The notes under the pieces: model-generated
The model's input: the letters and a program-made list of their open reading frames with translations, nothing else
Databases searched by the model: none
Told to the model about the DNA's origin: nothing
Translations under genes and position numbers: made by a program
Source of the DNA: Craterostigma plantagineum
Lineage: Eukaryota > Streptophyta > Magnoliopsida > Lamiales > Linderniaceae
NCBI GenBank assembly: GCA_027422505.1
Contig: JAPQWV010000005.1
Span: 13,707,501 to 13,771,500, forward strand
Length of the DNA: 64,000 nt
Direction: 5' to 3'
Shown: piece by piece, positions 21,767-31,866 of the stretch
How the letters are laid out: every line of letters begins with the position of its first letter
Numbering within the stretch: the first letter of the stretch is position 1

Positions 21767-23013
21767 CTAACGTTGAAGATTTCTTCAATTTCGGGAGTTT
21801 TTGGTAGCATACAAATTTTTTATCTTTCTCTTGACACCTTAGTCCGTACTAGTTGAGTGTAGTTATTATAGGAAACAAACCGTTATTGTTTTTTTATTAT
21901 GTGTTATACATGAGGCAAGACTTGTTACCATTTATTAGTAATCGGTTACAATTTTTGAAGGTAAGTTTTGGAACTTGCAGAAAATGGTACCCAGATAAAG
22001 TGATGTGTTACTGAAATTGAAAATGTTTTGATCTTTGTTCGAAGCAAAATTCGTTGTTATTTCATGTCGATTACTAAGACCCACATCCGAATTGGTGTGA
22101 ATACTCATTATTCGAGCATAAAAGCGAGATTTCACTCGTTTTTTAAACCAAAATTTTCAAATTGTGTTTGAAGCATTATTCCAACTTAACATCGAAGATT
22201 GTCCTTGTTATGAGGACCCATGAGAAATTGAGATCTGTTTTACCTTTTCCGATTACTAACATTGAAGATTTCTGTGGTTTCAGAGAGTTTTGGGGTGTCG
22301 TATGAATTTTTTATCTTCCTCTTGACGCCCTATTCGTACTAGTTGCATGTAGTTATTATAGGAAACAATCGTTATTGTCTTCTCGTTATTTGTTATAAAT
22401 GTGGCAACTTTTATTCCTCAATGTTAGGAATCTGTTATTGTTTTTAGGGTAGGGTTTCCAAAATAGTAAAGTGTTACCTAGATAAAGTGACGTGTTACTG
22501 AAATTATTTGTTATTACTGAGGCAACATTTATTCCTCAATGTTAAGAATCTAGTAAAGGTTTTGATGGTATAGTTTCCGTACGAGCAGAAAATGGTACCC
22601 AGGTAAAGTGATTTGTTACTGAAATTGAAATGTTTGGAGGTCGCGGCAAAATTCGTTGTTATTTCGTGTCGTTACTAAAACCCACATCCGAATTGGTGTG
22701 AATCCACATTATTCGAGCACAAAAGTCAAGATTTCACTCGTGTTTGTACCAAAATTTCGAAATGAGTTTGAAGCATTATTCCAACAAAACATCGAAATTT
22801 TCCTAGGTACGAGGACCCATGAGAAATTGAGCTTGATTTTAAGTTTTCCGCTCAATAACGTCGAAGATTTCTGAGATTTCAAGGCGTTTGAGTGTTGTAA
22901 GAATCACAGATCTACAAAATATCGGACGTGAGGGATGATGTCATAGCTATGTAAATTTTTGCAACAGTTGAGGGCAAATGGGTCTTTTCGCACAATTGGG
23001 TCCTTAACTCTAA

Positions 23014-23532
23014 TAGAGGTGTCAAAACGGGCCGAGCCCGTCGGGTTGGCCCGCCCCGCCATGAAAAATAGGTGGATTGGGCCAACCAATTCCCGGCCCA
23101 TTTAAAGGCGGCCGAAACGGGCTAGCCCTTTTGGGTTGCGGGTTGAGGTGGGTCGGGGCGGGCTGGCCGCCAGTAACTTTTATTTTTTTATTTATTATGT
23201 ATATATATTCTAAACATTTTTAATGCTAAATATTAATAAATAATATTTATTAGCGATTAATTATAATTAATATAGGTAATAACTTAATTTATAAATGATT
23301 TATTCGTTAGTTATTCCAAAAATATTATTAATTTAAGTATTATTTGCAAAAAAAAACACAAAAATTTATTAAAATTAAAAAAATATTGCGGACTGGCCCG
23401 CCAATCCGCAGCGGGTTGGGGCGGGCTACTAGTTTAGTAGCCCGTTATGTTGGCGGGCTGGCCCGTCCTGCCCCGTTTAACGGCGGGTGAGGCGGGGCGG
23501 GTCGGGGCGGGCCGGCCCGTTTGACAGCTCTA
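23014..23532. mobile_element. hAT-like MITE, target duplication AACTCTAA
   Basis: The ends TAGAGGTGTCAAAACGGGCC and GGCCCGTTTGACAGCTCTA are imperfect inverted repeats, and the 8-bp AACTCTAA is present at 23006-23013 and 23533-23540. An 8-bp duplication is the hAT mark. The outer 150 bases on each side are extremely G+C-rich with many GGGC/GCCC words, while the core (23170-23390) is almost pure A+T. At 519 bp with no transposase frame it is non-autonomous. Confidence 0.86.
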
Positions 23533-23761
23533 AACTCTAAGGCAAACTTGAGATGGGTCCTTTAAACTTAAATTTAAAGCAATGTGGCCTGAATCCAAAT
23601 GAAAATAACTTAAGAGGGCCTAAAACGTAATTACTCTTTATTTTACGTGACAACGTCACTGCACTGCTGATCTTCTACAACAGTTGAGGTTCGTTCCATA
23701 CGGACCAAAGGATCTTTGTCAGAAGTTTAACCCTAATTTATTGTTGCTCCATAAATTTATA

Positions 23762-23997
23762 CTCCCTCCGTCCCAAAAGCTTTTATACATTTTACTATAT
23801 CGCTCGTCCTGCTATCTTTTGTACGTTTCCTATTTTAGCAAAAAACTATCACAATCAATATAATAATATTAATTTCTTAAAAGACATGTCAAAATGTACA
23901 CTTTTTTACCTTTTAGTTGTATATATTATTAAAATATTCAGTTTCTTAAAAACTGTGTCGTATCCCAAATGTCCAAAACCAAATGGGACAGAAGGAG
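23762..23997. mobile_element. Stowaway MITE (Tc1/mariner), 236 bp
   Basis: It starts CTCCCTCCGTCCC and ends GGGACAGAAGGAG, the hallmark Stowaway terminal inverted repeats, with TA on both sides (23760-23761 and 23998-23999). It is AT-rich inside, non-coding and of usual length. Confidence 0.9.
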
Positions 23998-24022
23998 TAT
24001 CATGTATTTTTAAGAGTTAAAA

Positions 24023-24513
24023 TACTGTCAAACGGCCCTGCGGTGGCGGAACGGGCTGAAAATTTTTAGGCCCGCCAGGGAGCGACCTGGCAGGGTAAGC
24101 CCATGCGAGCCGCGGGCTTTGGCGGGACGGGTTCGGCGGGCCGCGGGGCAGGCCAGCCAAAAAACAAATTTAATTATATTAAAATAATAGATATAAGTAA
24201 ATTATATTGGTTTTAAATTTTTTAAGCTATGATTTGTACTTTAATAACATAAACAAATTACTAAAGAAGTTGATTAAATAGATATATTTTCCAACTTGAA
24301 TTCTTCACTTTTTTATTTTTCCTATTTTTATTATTTTTAATTTCTTTTTAAAAAAATGGGTGTGCTAAGCCCGCCGGCCCGCTACCCGCTTGCAGGCGGC
24401 GCGTGCCTTCATTTCTCAGGCCCGTCAGTCCGCAGGCTAGTCCGCGCCAGTGGGCAGTGGGGGGCTTTGGCGGGCTGCGGGTGGCCGGCCCCGCCGGTCC
24501 GTTTTGATACCTA
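24023..24513. mobile_element. decayed hAT-like MITE of the GGGC-rich type
   Basis: The left end TACTGTCAAACGG and the right end CCGTTTTGATACCTA are imperfect inverted repeats, and both flanks of the AT-rich core are filled with GGCGGGC or GCCCGCC words, as in the MITE at 23014. No 8-bp duplication can be read, so this copy is older or a boundary has been lost. Frames across the GC-rich parts (for example 24356-24562) are composition effects. Confidence 0.6.
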
Positions 24514-24590
24514 TAACTGTTTATTAGTGTTATCATTATTATTGTTAGGTGCTTTCTTTTAACTCTCTGTATTTCTTTCTCACATGGGAC

Positions 24591-27500
24591 TAGGGCTGGG
24601 GAAATATACCGAAATACCGATATACCGTCCTTATCGTATCGAAACGTACCGAAAATATAGAAAATTATGGTATACGAAGTCTTTGGTAAGGTATGATACC
24701 GTACCGAAAATTTTCCGTACCGTAATGGTATGAATATTTTAAAAATTAGGTATACCGATTATATCGAATACCGAAATACTAAATTTTTAATATTATATAT
24801 ATACACCTACATATATTATTTATTCAAAAAATATATAATGGATAAAAATATTATAAGGATCTTCATAAATTATTTAGCACATAAATTATTAACTATACCC
24901 AATATTGAGGCCCACTATATTTTACTTACTTAAAAAAAAAACAAAAGAAAATACAAAATAGCCGTTTCGTTTTAGTATTTTTTTGTTATGTAAGTTCTTT
25001 GTCTTACTAAGGAGACTGACTAATATGTAAATTATTTAAGGTTATTTTATGAATTAAAAATCTTTTTATTTTGGAAAATTTGTATTAATAATCCATCTTA
25101 TTGGGGCCTAAGGAGTTTAGATTGACTAAAAATTCGAAAACAATGAATTAAACAAGTTACGCAGACACGCATGGTAAAAAAACCCTCGTGTGAATGTATA
25201 GAAGGTATTGTTAGGGAGTATGCCCTCGGAATGCCATACGGGGACTAGGAATAGTATAGGGCGCACGATGATGTATAGGTTGTAAGACAGGTTTATTGTA
25301 TATACCGTCAATAAATTAATGAATATATATTTTCATTATAATAAAGGCATTATTATTTATTTATCGAATTTAAAGTCTACTTGGCATCCGGTAGTGCGAT
25401 AAATAAATAACACCCAAATGTTTGAGTTGGACGTCTGATTCTCGTGGGACGAGAGAGGAGACACCGGACGGTCCTTAATCTCAACATTAAATAAAAAGTC
25501 CGTAAGTCTAAGGATTCTAGGTGGGTGACTAGATATCCGAATATGACTTATCCATTGACGACCACATAGTATCGGTAGTGTCACGATTACCTGAGAGGTT
25601 GTGGGTCGTGATGGAGATATTGGTGATCGGAGAGATTGTGTATTTGGACATTCGGCTCGTATTCGTCTCAATCACATGGCTAGGATGTTGTCAATGATTG
25701 AACGAATGACTATAGCAGCCTCAGACCGATAGGGTCATTGACGGATTTGCTTTCGCGATTTCGGTTTGTCGCTAGTTGGCTAGGCTCGCAAGTGTTCATA
25801 AATGAAACACGAGTCAGCGACGAAACGCACCGACTTTACGGAGGTGATTATCGGGCTTTGACTGCTATCGAGATTCACTGCCTATATTCGTATAGGTTAA
25901 TGTCCTAGGAGGTAATCGGAGAGCGACGATTATAAAGCCTTCGGCCGAAGCTTGGAAAACTTGCTTGTATTAGATACGGAGCGGAGTTTAAATAATCGGT
26001 TCGGTCTCGATTATAACATAGTGTTAGGTTAGTGAGTTTGACATTTGCATGGCTCTCACCTAACCGGGACGCAAGTGAAAGCGTAAGAAGTATTTAAATG
26101 TATACACTATAGTCGGTTCGCCCGAATTTCGATTAGATCAAAATTCGTTCTCAACTGGGATCTGTCCGTACCCGCGGATAGGCTAGGCGAATACCGGGAC
26201 TCGTGGATTCCTCCCATGCCAGTTGAGACGGACCTAGAGAGTCGCGCTTAAAATGGTAATGAACTTGAACGAAAACGGCGGGCTTTTCTGTGGAACCTAA
26301 CGAATGAGATTCGTTGAGGTAGTGACAAAGTTGATACGAGGTGTCGACGACTTAGTTAAATTCCGTGACAGTCACGGAAATAATTAGGACTTGAGATTGT
26401 CTTAAGTGCTTAATTAATTAACTAAGTGGGCTCAATTATAACTAAAATAATTAGATTGGATTTAATTATTTTATTATTTAAAATTGAGGGACTAAATTGA
26501 GAATTTAGAAACCTTAAGGGCCAAAATGAAATTGTCATAAATAAAATAATAAAAAAAAAGAAATATCTACACATCCACGTTGGGATGTGTAGAACTAATG
26601 ACTCATTAGTTGAGTCATTAACAAGTGTTCGACACTTGTTTCATTTAAATTAAAAAAAATAACATACATGCATAAAAACGCGTATGCTATGAAGATTAAG
26701 GTACTTGGTATTTTTTTTCTTGCTAAAACATAGAATTAGAGAGAAAGAAAATTAGAACTTAAGTTTTGAACTTCTCAAGCCACGTCAAGCCACGGGATCG
26801 TTCGACGACCCCAACGCCCGAACCGAACTGCGTCTAGCCATCGGGAGCAGTCTCGGAGGTTTGTTCAAGGTAATACCGGCGTGACGATCTAGCCCGGAGG
26901 CCCCGGGACCCAGACGAGGTGTAGCCACGTCCATCCGAGGCGACGACAGAAGAAATCTCGTTCATCGAAGGTATACCTCGAACCCTAACGATTTGATTTA
27001 CAAATACCAAACGACATCGGAATAATTCTCAAGACCCCTCGTTGGAAACGTCGGGAAGTGTATTATTCTGGAAAATTTGGTATCGATCGGAAATCGTTTC
27101 GGTCGTCAAATAGTTAAAAGACGGCAGACTACCGTTTTACTCGAATTAATAATTTCTAACCACAGATTTGATTTTGTGAAAAACCAAACGACATCGGAAT
27201 AATTCGAAAGACCTATCGTTGCGAACGTTGGGAAGTGTAGAATTATTCTGGAAAATTTGGTATTGATCAAAAATCATTTCGGTCTCCAAATAATCGAAAA
27301 AACGGCTGGTTGTCGCTTTGTTCGATTAATTTGGATCTAAATTATTAATTCGAATAAATTGGAAATAAATTCGAATTTTGATAATTCGAACTAACCGCGA
27401 TCTCCCGAGGCTTAGGGTAGCATCTCAGACTCTCGGGAGAAGCTGAATAGCGTAAGGTTGAATTTAGATATTAAAAATCGAAAATTCGCCACCCTACGCC

Positions 27501-27749
27501 GCTCGGTACAAATCGCGCTTTCGCTATAGCCACGTTGCGCTGTTCGGGGGCCGGCGTCGATTATTCGGGCCCACCCCAACAGGTATGATACCGATACCAT
27601 ACCGAAATTTTGGTATGATACTGTATCGAAATTTAAGGTATACTGAAATTTTGGTATGGTATTGGTATGATTTTTTTCCGATACCGAAAGTTCGATACGG
27701 TATACGGTATCACAGTTTTGCTATGGTATACCGTACCAAACCACCCCTA
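24591..27749. mobile_element. hAT-like MITE split by a solo LTR, target duplication CATGGGAC
   Basis: The ends TAGGGCTGG and CCACCCCTA are imperfect inverted repeats and the 8-bp CATGGGAC flanks both (24583-24590 and 27750-27757). The sub-terminal sequence is a dense series of GGTATACCG and ATACCGAAAT words in both halves. Removing the LTR at 25209-27581 and one GGTAT gives a host MITE of about 780 bp, with an AT-rich core. No transposase is encoded. Confidence 0.83.
25209..27581 (+). mobile_element. solo LTR of 2373 bp, Angela/BARE-like, target duplication GGTAT
   Basis: The element starts TGTTAGGGAGTATGCCCT and ends GGGCCCACCCCAACA, with GGTAT at 25204-25208 and 27582-27586. The start resembles Angela/BARE-type copia LTRs and matches the diverged fragment at 2173-2666; the last 600 bases match, inverted, the fragment at 11782-12360. 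Within that end, two related blocks (CAAACGACATCGGAATAATT at 27009 and again near 27186) form an internal direct repeat of about 177 bp. No coding sequence is seen, so it is a solo LTR and not a whole small element, although a terminal-repeat miniature origin is not fully excluded. Confidence 0.82.
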
Positions 27750-27757
27750 CATGGGAC

Positions 27758-27995
27758 GAGAAAATAGTCCTCCATAAATAGAGGTAGGAGGAGCAATGTT
27801 CCTCTTCCTTGCTCTTCTTTTTTTCGTGTTTTTTTCACTTTTGTCTATGTTAGGTTTAGAGCCTCCGAGTTTGAGAGTTTGTTTCTCCTTGCATAGGAAC
27901 TTCTTCTCCCGTGGAAGAGTTTGTGCCCTTTTTGGAGTTTCTCTTAAAGAAGATAATATTCTAAATAGAACCGCAACATGAAGAGTGTTAGATAT
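27758..27995. other. non-coding flank between MITEs
   Basis: This 240-bp stretch continues the sequence left of 24583. It has a CATAAATAGAGG word that could be a TATA-like box, followed by a T-rich and CTCTTC-rich part. It may be the transcribed part of a copia-type LTR, but no ends are visible. Confidence 0.3.
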
Positions 27996-28563
27996 CAGGG
28001 TTTAATGACCAGACCGGGCCGGGCGGTTTGGGCCGGAAAACCGCGGACCGGCCCAAAATACGGTTCGGGCCCGGTCCGGTCCAATTGTTTAATTAAAAAA
28101 AAAGAAAAACTATGAAAAGCTTAATCCAATAAGAAGTAAACTAATGGGCCGACTAATTCTCGGCCCAAATGTTGATTTTTTTTTATAAATTAGCATAAAT
28201 TTTGATATTATTTTAATTGAATGGGCTGACTAATTCTCGGCCCAAATGTTGATTTTTTTTATAAATTAGCATAAATTTTGATATTATTTTTAATTGTTTA
28301 TTATATTAAAGTTAATTTTGATAAAAAAATAAATTTAAGGTTAATAAAATATTTTTTTAAAAGGTGTATAACACCATATTCAGCTATGTATGATAGCAAT
28401 ATTCCCTACTAAAAATAAAAATAATCATTGTACTTATTTTAATATATTTTTAAATTTTTAAATACACCGGTTTACACCTGTTTTGTCCGGTTTATTCCGT
28501 TAAACCACTAAACCTTAACCACTAAATTTTCCTGTCCGGTTCGAAAACCCGTTCAGAACCTTG
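27996..28563. mobile_element. hAT-like MITE, near-perfect 8-bp duplication
   Basis: The left end CAGGGTTTAATGACC and right end GGTTCTGAACC...CCTTG side (reverse complement CAAGGTTCTGAACGGG) are imperfect inverted repeats with CCGGGCC/CCGGTCC words. The flanks TTAGATAT (27988-27995) and ATAGATAT (28564-28571) differ at one base. The core is AT-rich and holds a 77-bp direct duplication. CAGGG ends and an 8-bp duplication fit hAT. Confidence 0.7.
28143..28296. repeat. 77-bp direct duplication inside the MITE
   Basis: Two adjacent copies start AATGGGCCGACTAATTCTCG at 28143 and AATGGGCTGACTAATTCTCG at 28220 and run through TAAATTAGCATAAATTTTG. They differ at only a few bases, so this is a recent tandem duplication. 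Confidence 0.9.
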
Positions 28564-28571
28564 ATAGATAT

Positions 28572-29104
28572 GTGTTCACTAGTTATAGTTGTTGAGTTTT
28601 ATAATCAAATTGTAATACATTATTTAGTTTTTTCTTGTTTGAGCTTTAAATATGCTTTCATTCGGGTTTTCTAATTCTTTTTTTCTTTAAGTTTCTGTAT
28701 TTGATTTCTCTAATAGAGATTTCGTCCCTATTGTGCGTTCAACTGTATTAAGAGGGATTGTTGGGTTACTTGGCCCTGTGTTGTTTTGAGAAAAATGTTA
28801 ATAGAGACACAACATGTTTTGCTTATTTTTGGACATAACATTATTTCCTGGTGTGCCAAGTAACAATTAACCATATCGTTTTCAAGTAATGAGTTGGGTA
28901 TCGAACAACCATGAAACATGGTTGACTTTTCGCTTTTTTCCATGATAATCTGAGTGCATTCGCAAGACCCGATTTTTTCATGCTCGAAGCAAGTACTTAA
29001 GCTCGACTACCGTTTTATTCGTTAGAGAGTCGCAATGGAAACATGTATTTATCTCCATGTCTCCCCAGCCCTCTATATAGCAGACATTTTCACCTAGCCT
29101 TTTA
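28572..29104. other. unassigned AT-rich stretch with a small inverted repeat
   Basis: No gene is seen. At 28765-28864 a perfect 10-bp inverted pair (GTTACTTGGC ... GCCAAGTAAC) bounds 100 bp; no target duplication flanks it, so calling it a MITE is not justified. The right side joins the Tekay gag near 29105 without a recognisable 5' LTR, which means the front of that element is deleted. Confidence 0.4.
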
Positions 29105-29600
29105 TAAGGCCCGGAGTACATACGGAAGTTTGAGCAGCTGTCCAGGTTTGCAGCACACATGGTCACCACGGATGCTCTGAAAATTGAGCGATTTCTGGAT
29201 GGGTTGAAACCAGAGCTTTATAGAGACGTGAGTATGGCAGGAGTTCAAGGAGCCACCTATTCGCAAGTAGCTAAAAGGGCAATGGTGGCAGAACAGGCCG
29301 AGGGCCGGATCATGCGGGCGCAAGAGGCGAAGCGCAAGTTCGCCCAAATGCAAGGGGCACAGTGTGGGTGGAGGCAATCAGAAGCGGCAGTTCGTCGCTA
29401 AGGAGTGAAGAAGTTTCAGAACAAACCATCACAGCAGCCTCAAGGGGTACCGAACAGACCCCAAATCAGAATCAGGGGCAGCACAAATTCCTAATTGCCA
29501 GAGGTGCGGAAGAAGCACTTCGGAATTGCAACACACCGGCAACGCATGTTTCAGATGTGGGAAGCTGGGCCACTTCGCAAAGCAGTGCCCGGAAGTTTCT
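29105..29600 (+). pseudogene. Tekay gag, truncated and frame-broken
   Basis: The frame carries KFEQLSRFAAHMVTTDALK, FLDGLKPELYRDVSMAG and AEGRIMRAQEAKRKFAQM, the C-terminal half of a Tekay gag capsid domain. After a shift comes a perfect CCHC knuckle, CFRCGKLGHFAKQCP, at about 29548-29592. Gag forms the particle that packs element RNA. The N-terminal half and the 5' LTR are missing. Confidence 0.83.
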
Positions 29601-29639
29601 TCAGGAAGTCAGGCCGGAAGCCAAGGAAGACCCCGATGG

Positions 29640-30090
29640 TACCAGCACGAGTGTACACCATCACATCAGAAGAAGTAGAGAACAACCCGGCGGTCGTGAC
29701 AGGTACCCTCCTAATCCACCAAACTCCCACGTGCATCCTAGTAGATTCTGGGCGACCCACTCATTTGCATCCGTGAAGTACGTGACGAAACTCGGGTAAC
29801 GCTGAACGGGCAGATTTGAGTATAGTGTAGCGATCCCAAGCGGGGCACCAACTAGGACTAGTTAAATACTAAGAAATTACCCAATCTTAGTCGGCGATAA
29901 AGAACTGCCTGTAGACTTGATAGTCATCCCGATGGACGACTACGAGGTGATCCTCGGGATGGACTGGCTCTCAAAGTACGGAGCTGTGATAGATTGTAAT
30001 CGTAAGGTGGTCACGTTCAATATAGAAGGGGAAGAACCTTCATTTTCGAGGGAACGGGCAGGAGAGGAAGTGTTCCAAAGATTTCAGCGT
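29640..30090 (+). pseudogene. Tekay aspartic protease, broken
   Basis: VPARVYTITSEEVENNPAVV leads into the retropepsin-like active site LVDSG near 29740, where a one-base change of frame moves the following THSFA motif to another frame. The downstream part reads LPVDLIVIPMDDYEVILGMD at about 29910-29960 and [19 protein letters not shown], matching the minus-strand copy at 8524-8823. Stops between the pieces show it is dead. In an active element this enzyme cuts the Gag-Pol polyprotein. Confidence 0.78.
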
Positions 30091-30133
30091 TGAAGGCTCA
30101 ACGACTGATCAAAGCGGATGCGAGGCATATCTG

Positions 30134-31866
30134 GTGTATGCACTGAAGTCAGAAGAAAATTCCTCCCCGAAGCTTGAAGATGTACCCGTAATTAAGGAGT
30201 TTCCCGGATGTATTTCCAGACGAATTGTCGGGACTCCACCAGATAGAGAAATCGAGTTCACTATTGACCTGGGTTCCGAGAGCAGCACCGGTATCCAAGA
30301 CCCCGTACCGTTAGCACCGACTGAACTAAAGGAGCTGAAGGAACAAATAGACGAGCTTCTGCAGAAAAAGTTCATTCAAACAAGTTTCTCTCCTTGGGGC
30401 GCGCCAGTCTTATTTGTGCGTAAGAAAGACGGCTCGATGCGGCTGTGTATAGATTATAGGGAGCTGAACAAGCTGACAATAAAAAACAAGTATCCTCTGC
30501 CCAGAATAGACGACCTTTCGATCAAGTACAAGGTGCCACAGTGTTCTCCAAGATCGATTTGCGGTCGGGATACCATCAACTGACGATTCGGAGAGACGAT
30601 ACTCCTAAGACGGCATTTAGCACGAGATATGGGCATTTCGAATTTCTAGTCATGCCTTTCGGGCTGACTAACGCGCCGGCGGCCTTCATGGACCTAATGA
30701 ACCTGGTGTTCAAGTCCTATTTGGACAAGTTCGTGATCGTATTCATAGACGATGTCCTCATCTACTCGAAGACGAGAGAAGAGCACGAACAACACCTATG
30801 GGTGGTACTTGGGGTATTGCGGGAAAAACAGTTGTATGCCAAATTCAAAAAGTGCGAGTTTTGGTTGGACCAAGTAGCATTTTTGGGACACATTGTCTCT
30901 GGAGCGGGAATCTCGGTGGATCCAAACAAAATCGAAGCAATTGATGACTGGCCACAGCCGACCAATGTAACAGAAGTACGGAGCTTCCTAGGCTTAGCAG
31001 GGTACTATAGGAAATTCATAAGGGATTTTTCGAAAATCGCCTCTACGATGACGAGGCTGACCAGGAAGAATACCCTTTTCAATGGAGCGAAGACAATACC
31101 CTCAGGAACCGGGGGATTTTCCGTTTATAGCGACGCTTCGAAGAATGGGCTCGGATGCGTATTAATGCAAAACGGAAACGTAGTGGCCTATGCCTCGCGG
31201 CAACTGAAGGAGTACGAGAAGAACTACCCTACGCACGACCTAGAGCTCGCTGCGGTGGTCTTTGCCCTCAAGATTTGGAAACACTACCTATACGGAGAAA
31301 GGTGCGAAATCTACACCGACCACAAGAGTTTGAAGTACTTTTTCACCCAGAAGGAGCTAAATATGAGACAGAGGCGGTGGCTAGAGTTGGTGAAGGACTA
31401 CGATTGTGTGATCAACTACCACCCAGGCAAGGCAAACGTGGTAGCTGATGCTTTAAGTCGAAACAAAGTTAGCCGCCTTAACTCTGCAACCCACGTTGAT
31501 GGAACAGATCAAAAAGGCAAGGAAAATGACGAGTTTTATGTGAAAACCAAAGAAGCGCAGACGGAACAGTCGACAACAGACTTTACGTTCGAGACGACGG
31601 AAGCTTGTACTACAAGAACAGGCTGTATGTACCGGAAGTGCGGAGCTTCGACGGACCATAATGGCGGAGCACATACCACCCCCTACTCAGTACAATCTGG
31701 AGCTACGAAGTTATACAGAGACTTACGGACTAAGTACTGGTGGTCAGGAATGAAGAAAGATATAGCCAAATTCGTGAGTCAGTGTCTTACTTGCCAGCGA
31801 AGTAAGGCTAAACACCAACGGCCGGTAGGAACGCTGCAGCCTTTACCAATCCCGGAGTGGAAATGA
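30134..31866 (+). pseudogene. Tekay RT-RNase H-integrase N-terminus, best-preserved frame
   Basis: Two frames cover this. The first (30134-30583) has [20 protein letters not shown] and [20 protein letters not shown]. The second (30541-31866, 441 codons open) has [15 protein letters not shown], the intact catalytic loop [11 protein letters not shown] (residues 68-71 FIDD, 30742-30753), [11 protein letters not shown], then RNase H with [41 protein letters not shown] and VVADALSR. It continues into the integrase zinc-binding part ([26 protein letters not shown]). A shift of frame separates the two RT parts, and a short deletion sits after residue 180 ([14 protein letters not shown]) in the RT connection. 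A stop ends the frame at 31866. Confidence 0.9.

Larger units (their letters stand above)
19564..22900. repeat. about 490-bp tandem repeat split by a solo LTR
   Basis: Units begin with GTTACTGAAATTGAAAAT or a close form at 19564, 22007, 22494 and 22615. If the inserted LTR (19835-21766) and one copy of its target duplication are removed, the first unit is 506 bp and the second 487 bp. The piece 22494-22614 is a 121-bp partial unit duplicating the end of a unit (TGGTACCCAGGTAAAGTG), and the last unit fades at about 22900. Shared words are CGATTACTAAGACCCACA, ATTCGAGCATAAAAG, GAAGCATTATTCCAAC, TGAGGACCCATG and TAGTTATTATAGGAAACAA. No coding potential is seen. Confidence 0.85.

Noticed and set aside
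24356..24562. GC-rich short frame with a hydrophobic end
   Set aside because: It lies across the GC-rich arm of a MITE and is a composition effect.
29362..29799. 145-codon frame as an independent gene
   Set aside because: It is a shifted reading of the Tekay gag-protease junction; the knuckle and protease motifs are in the neighbouring frame.
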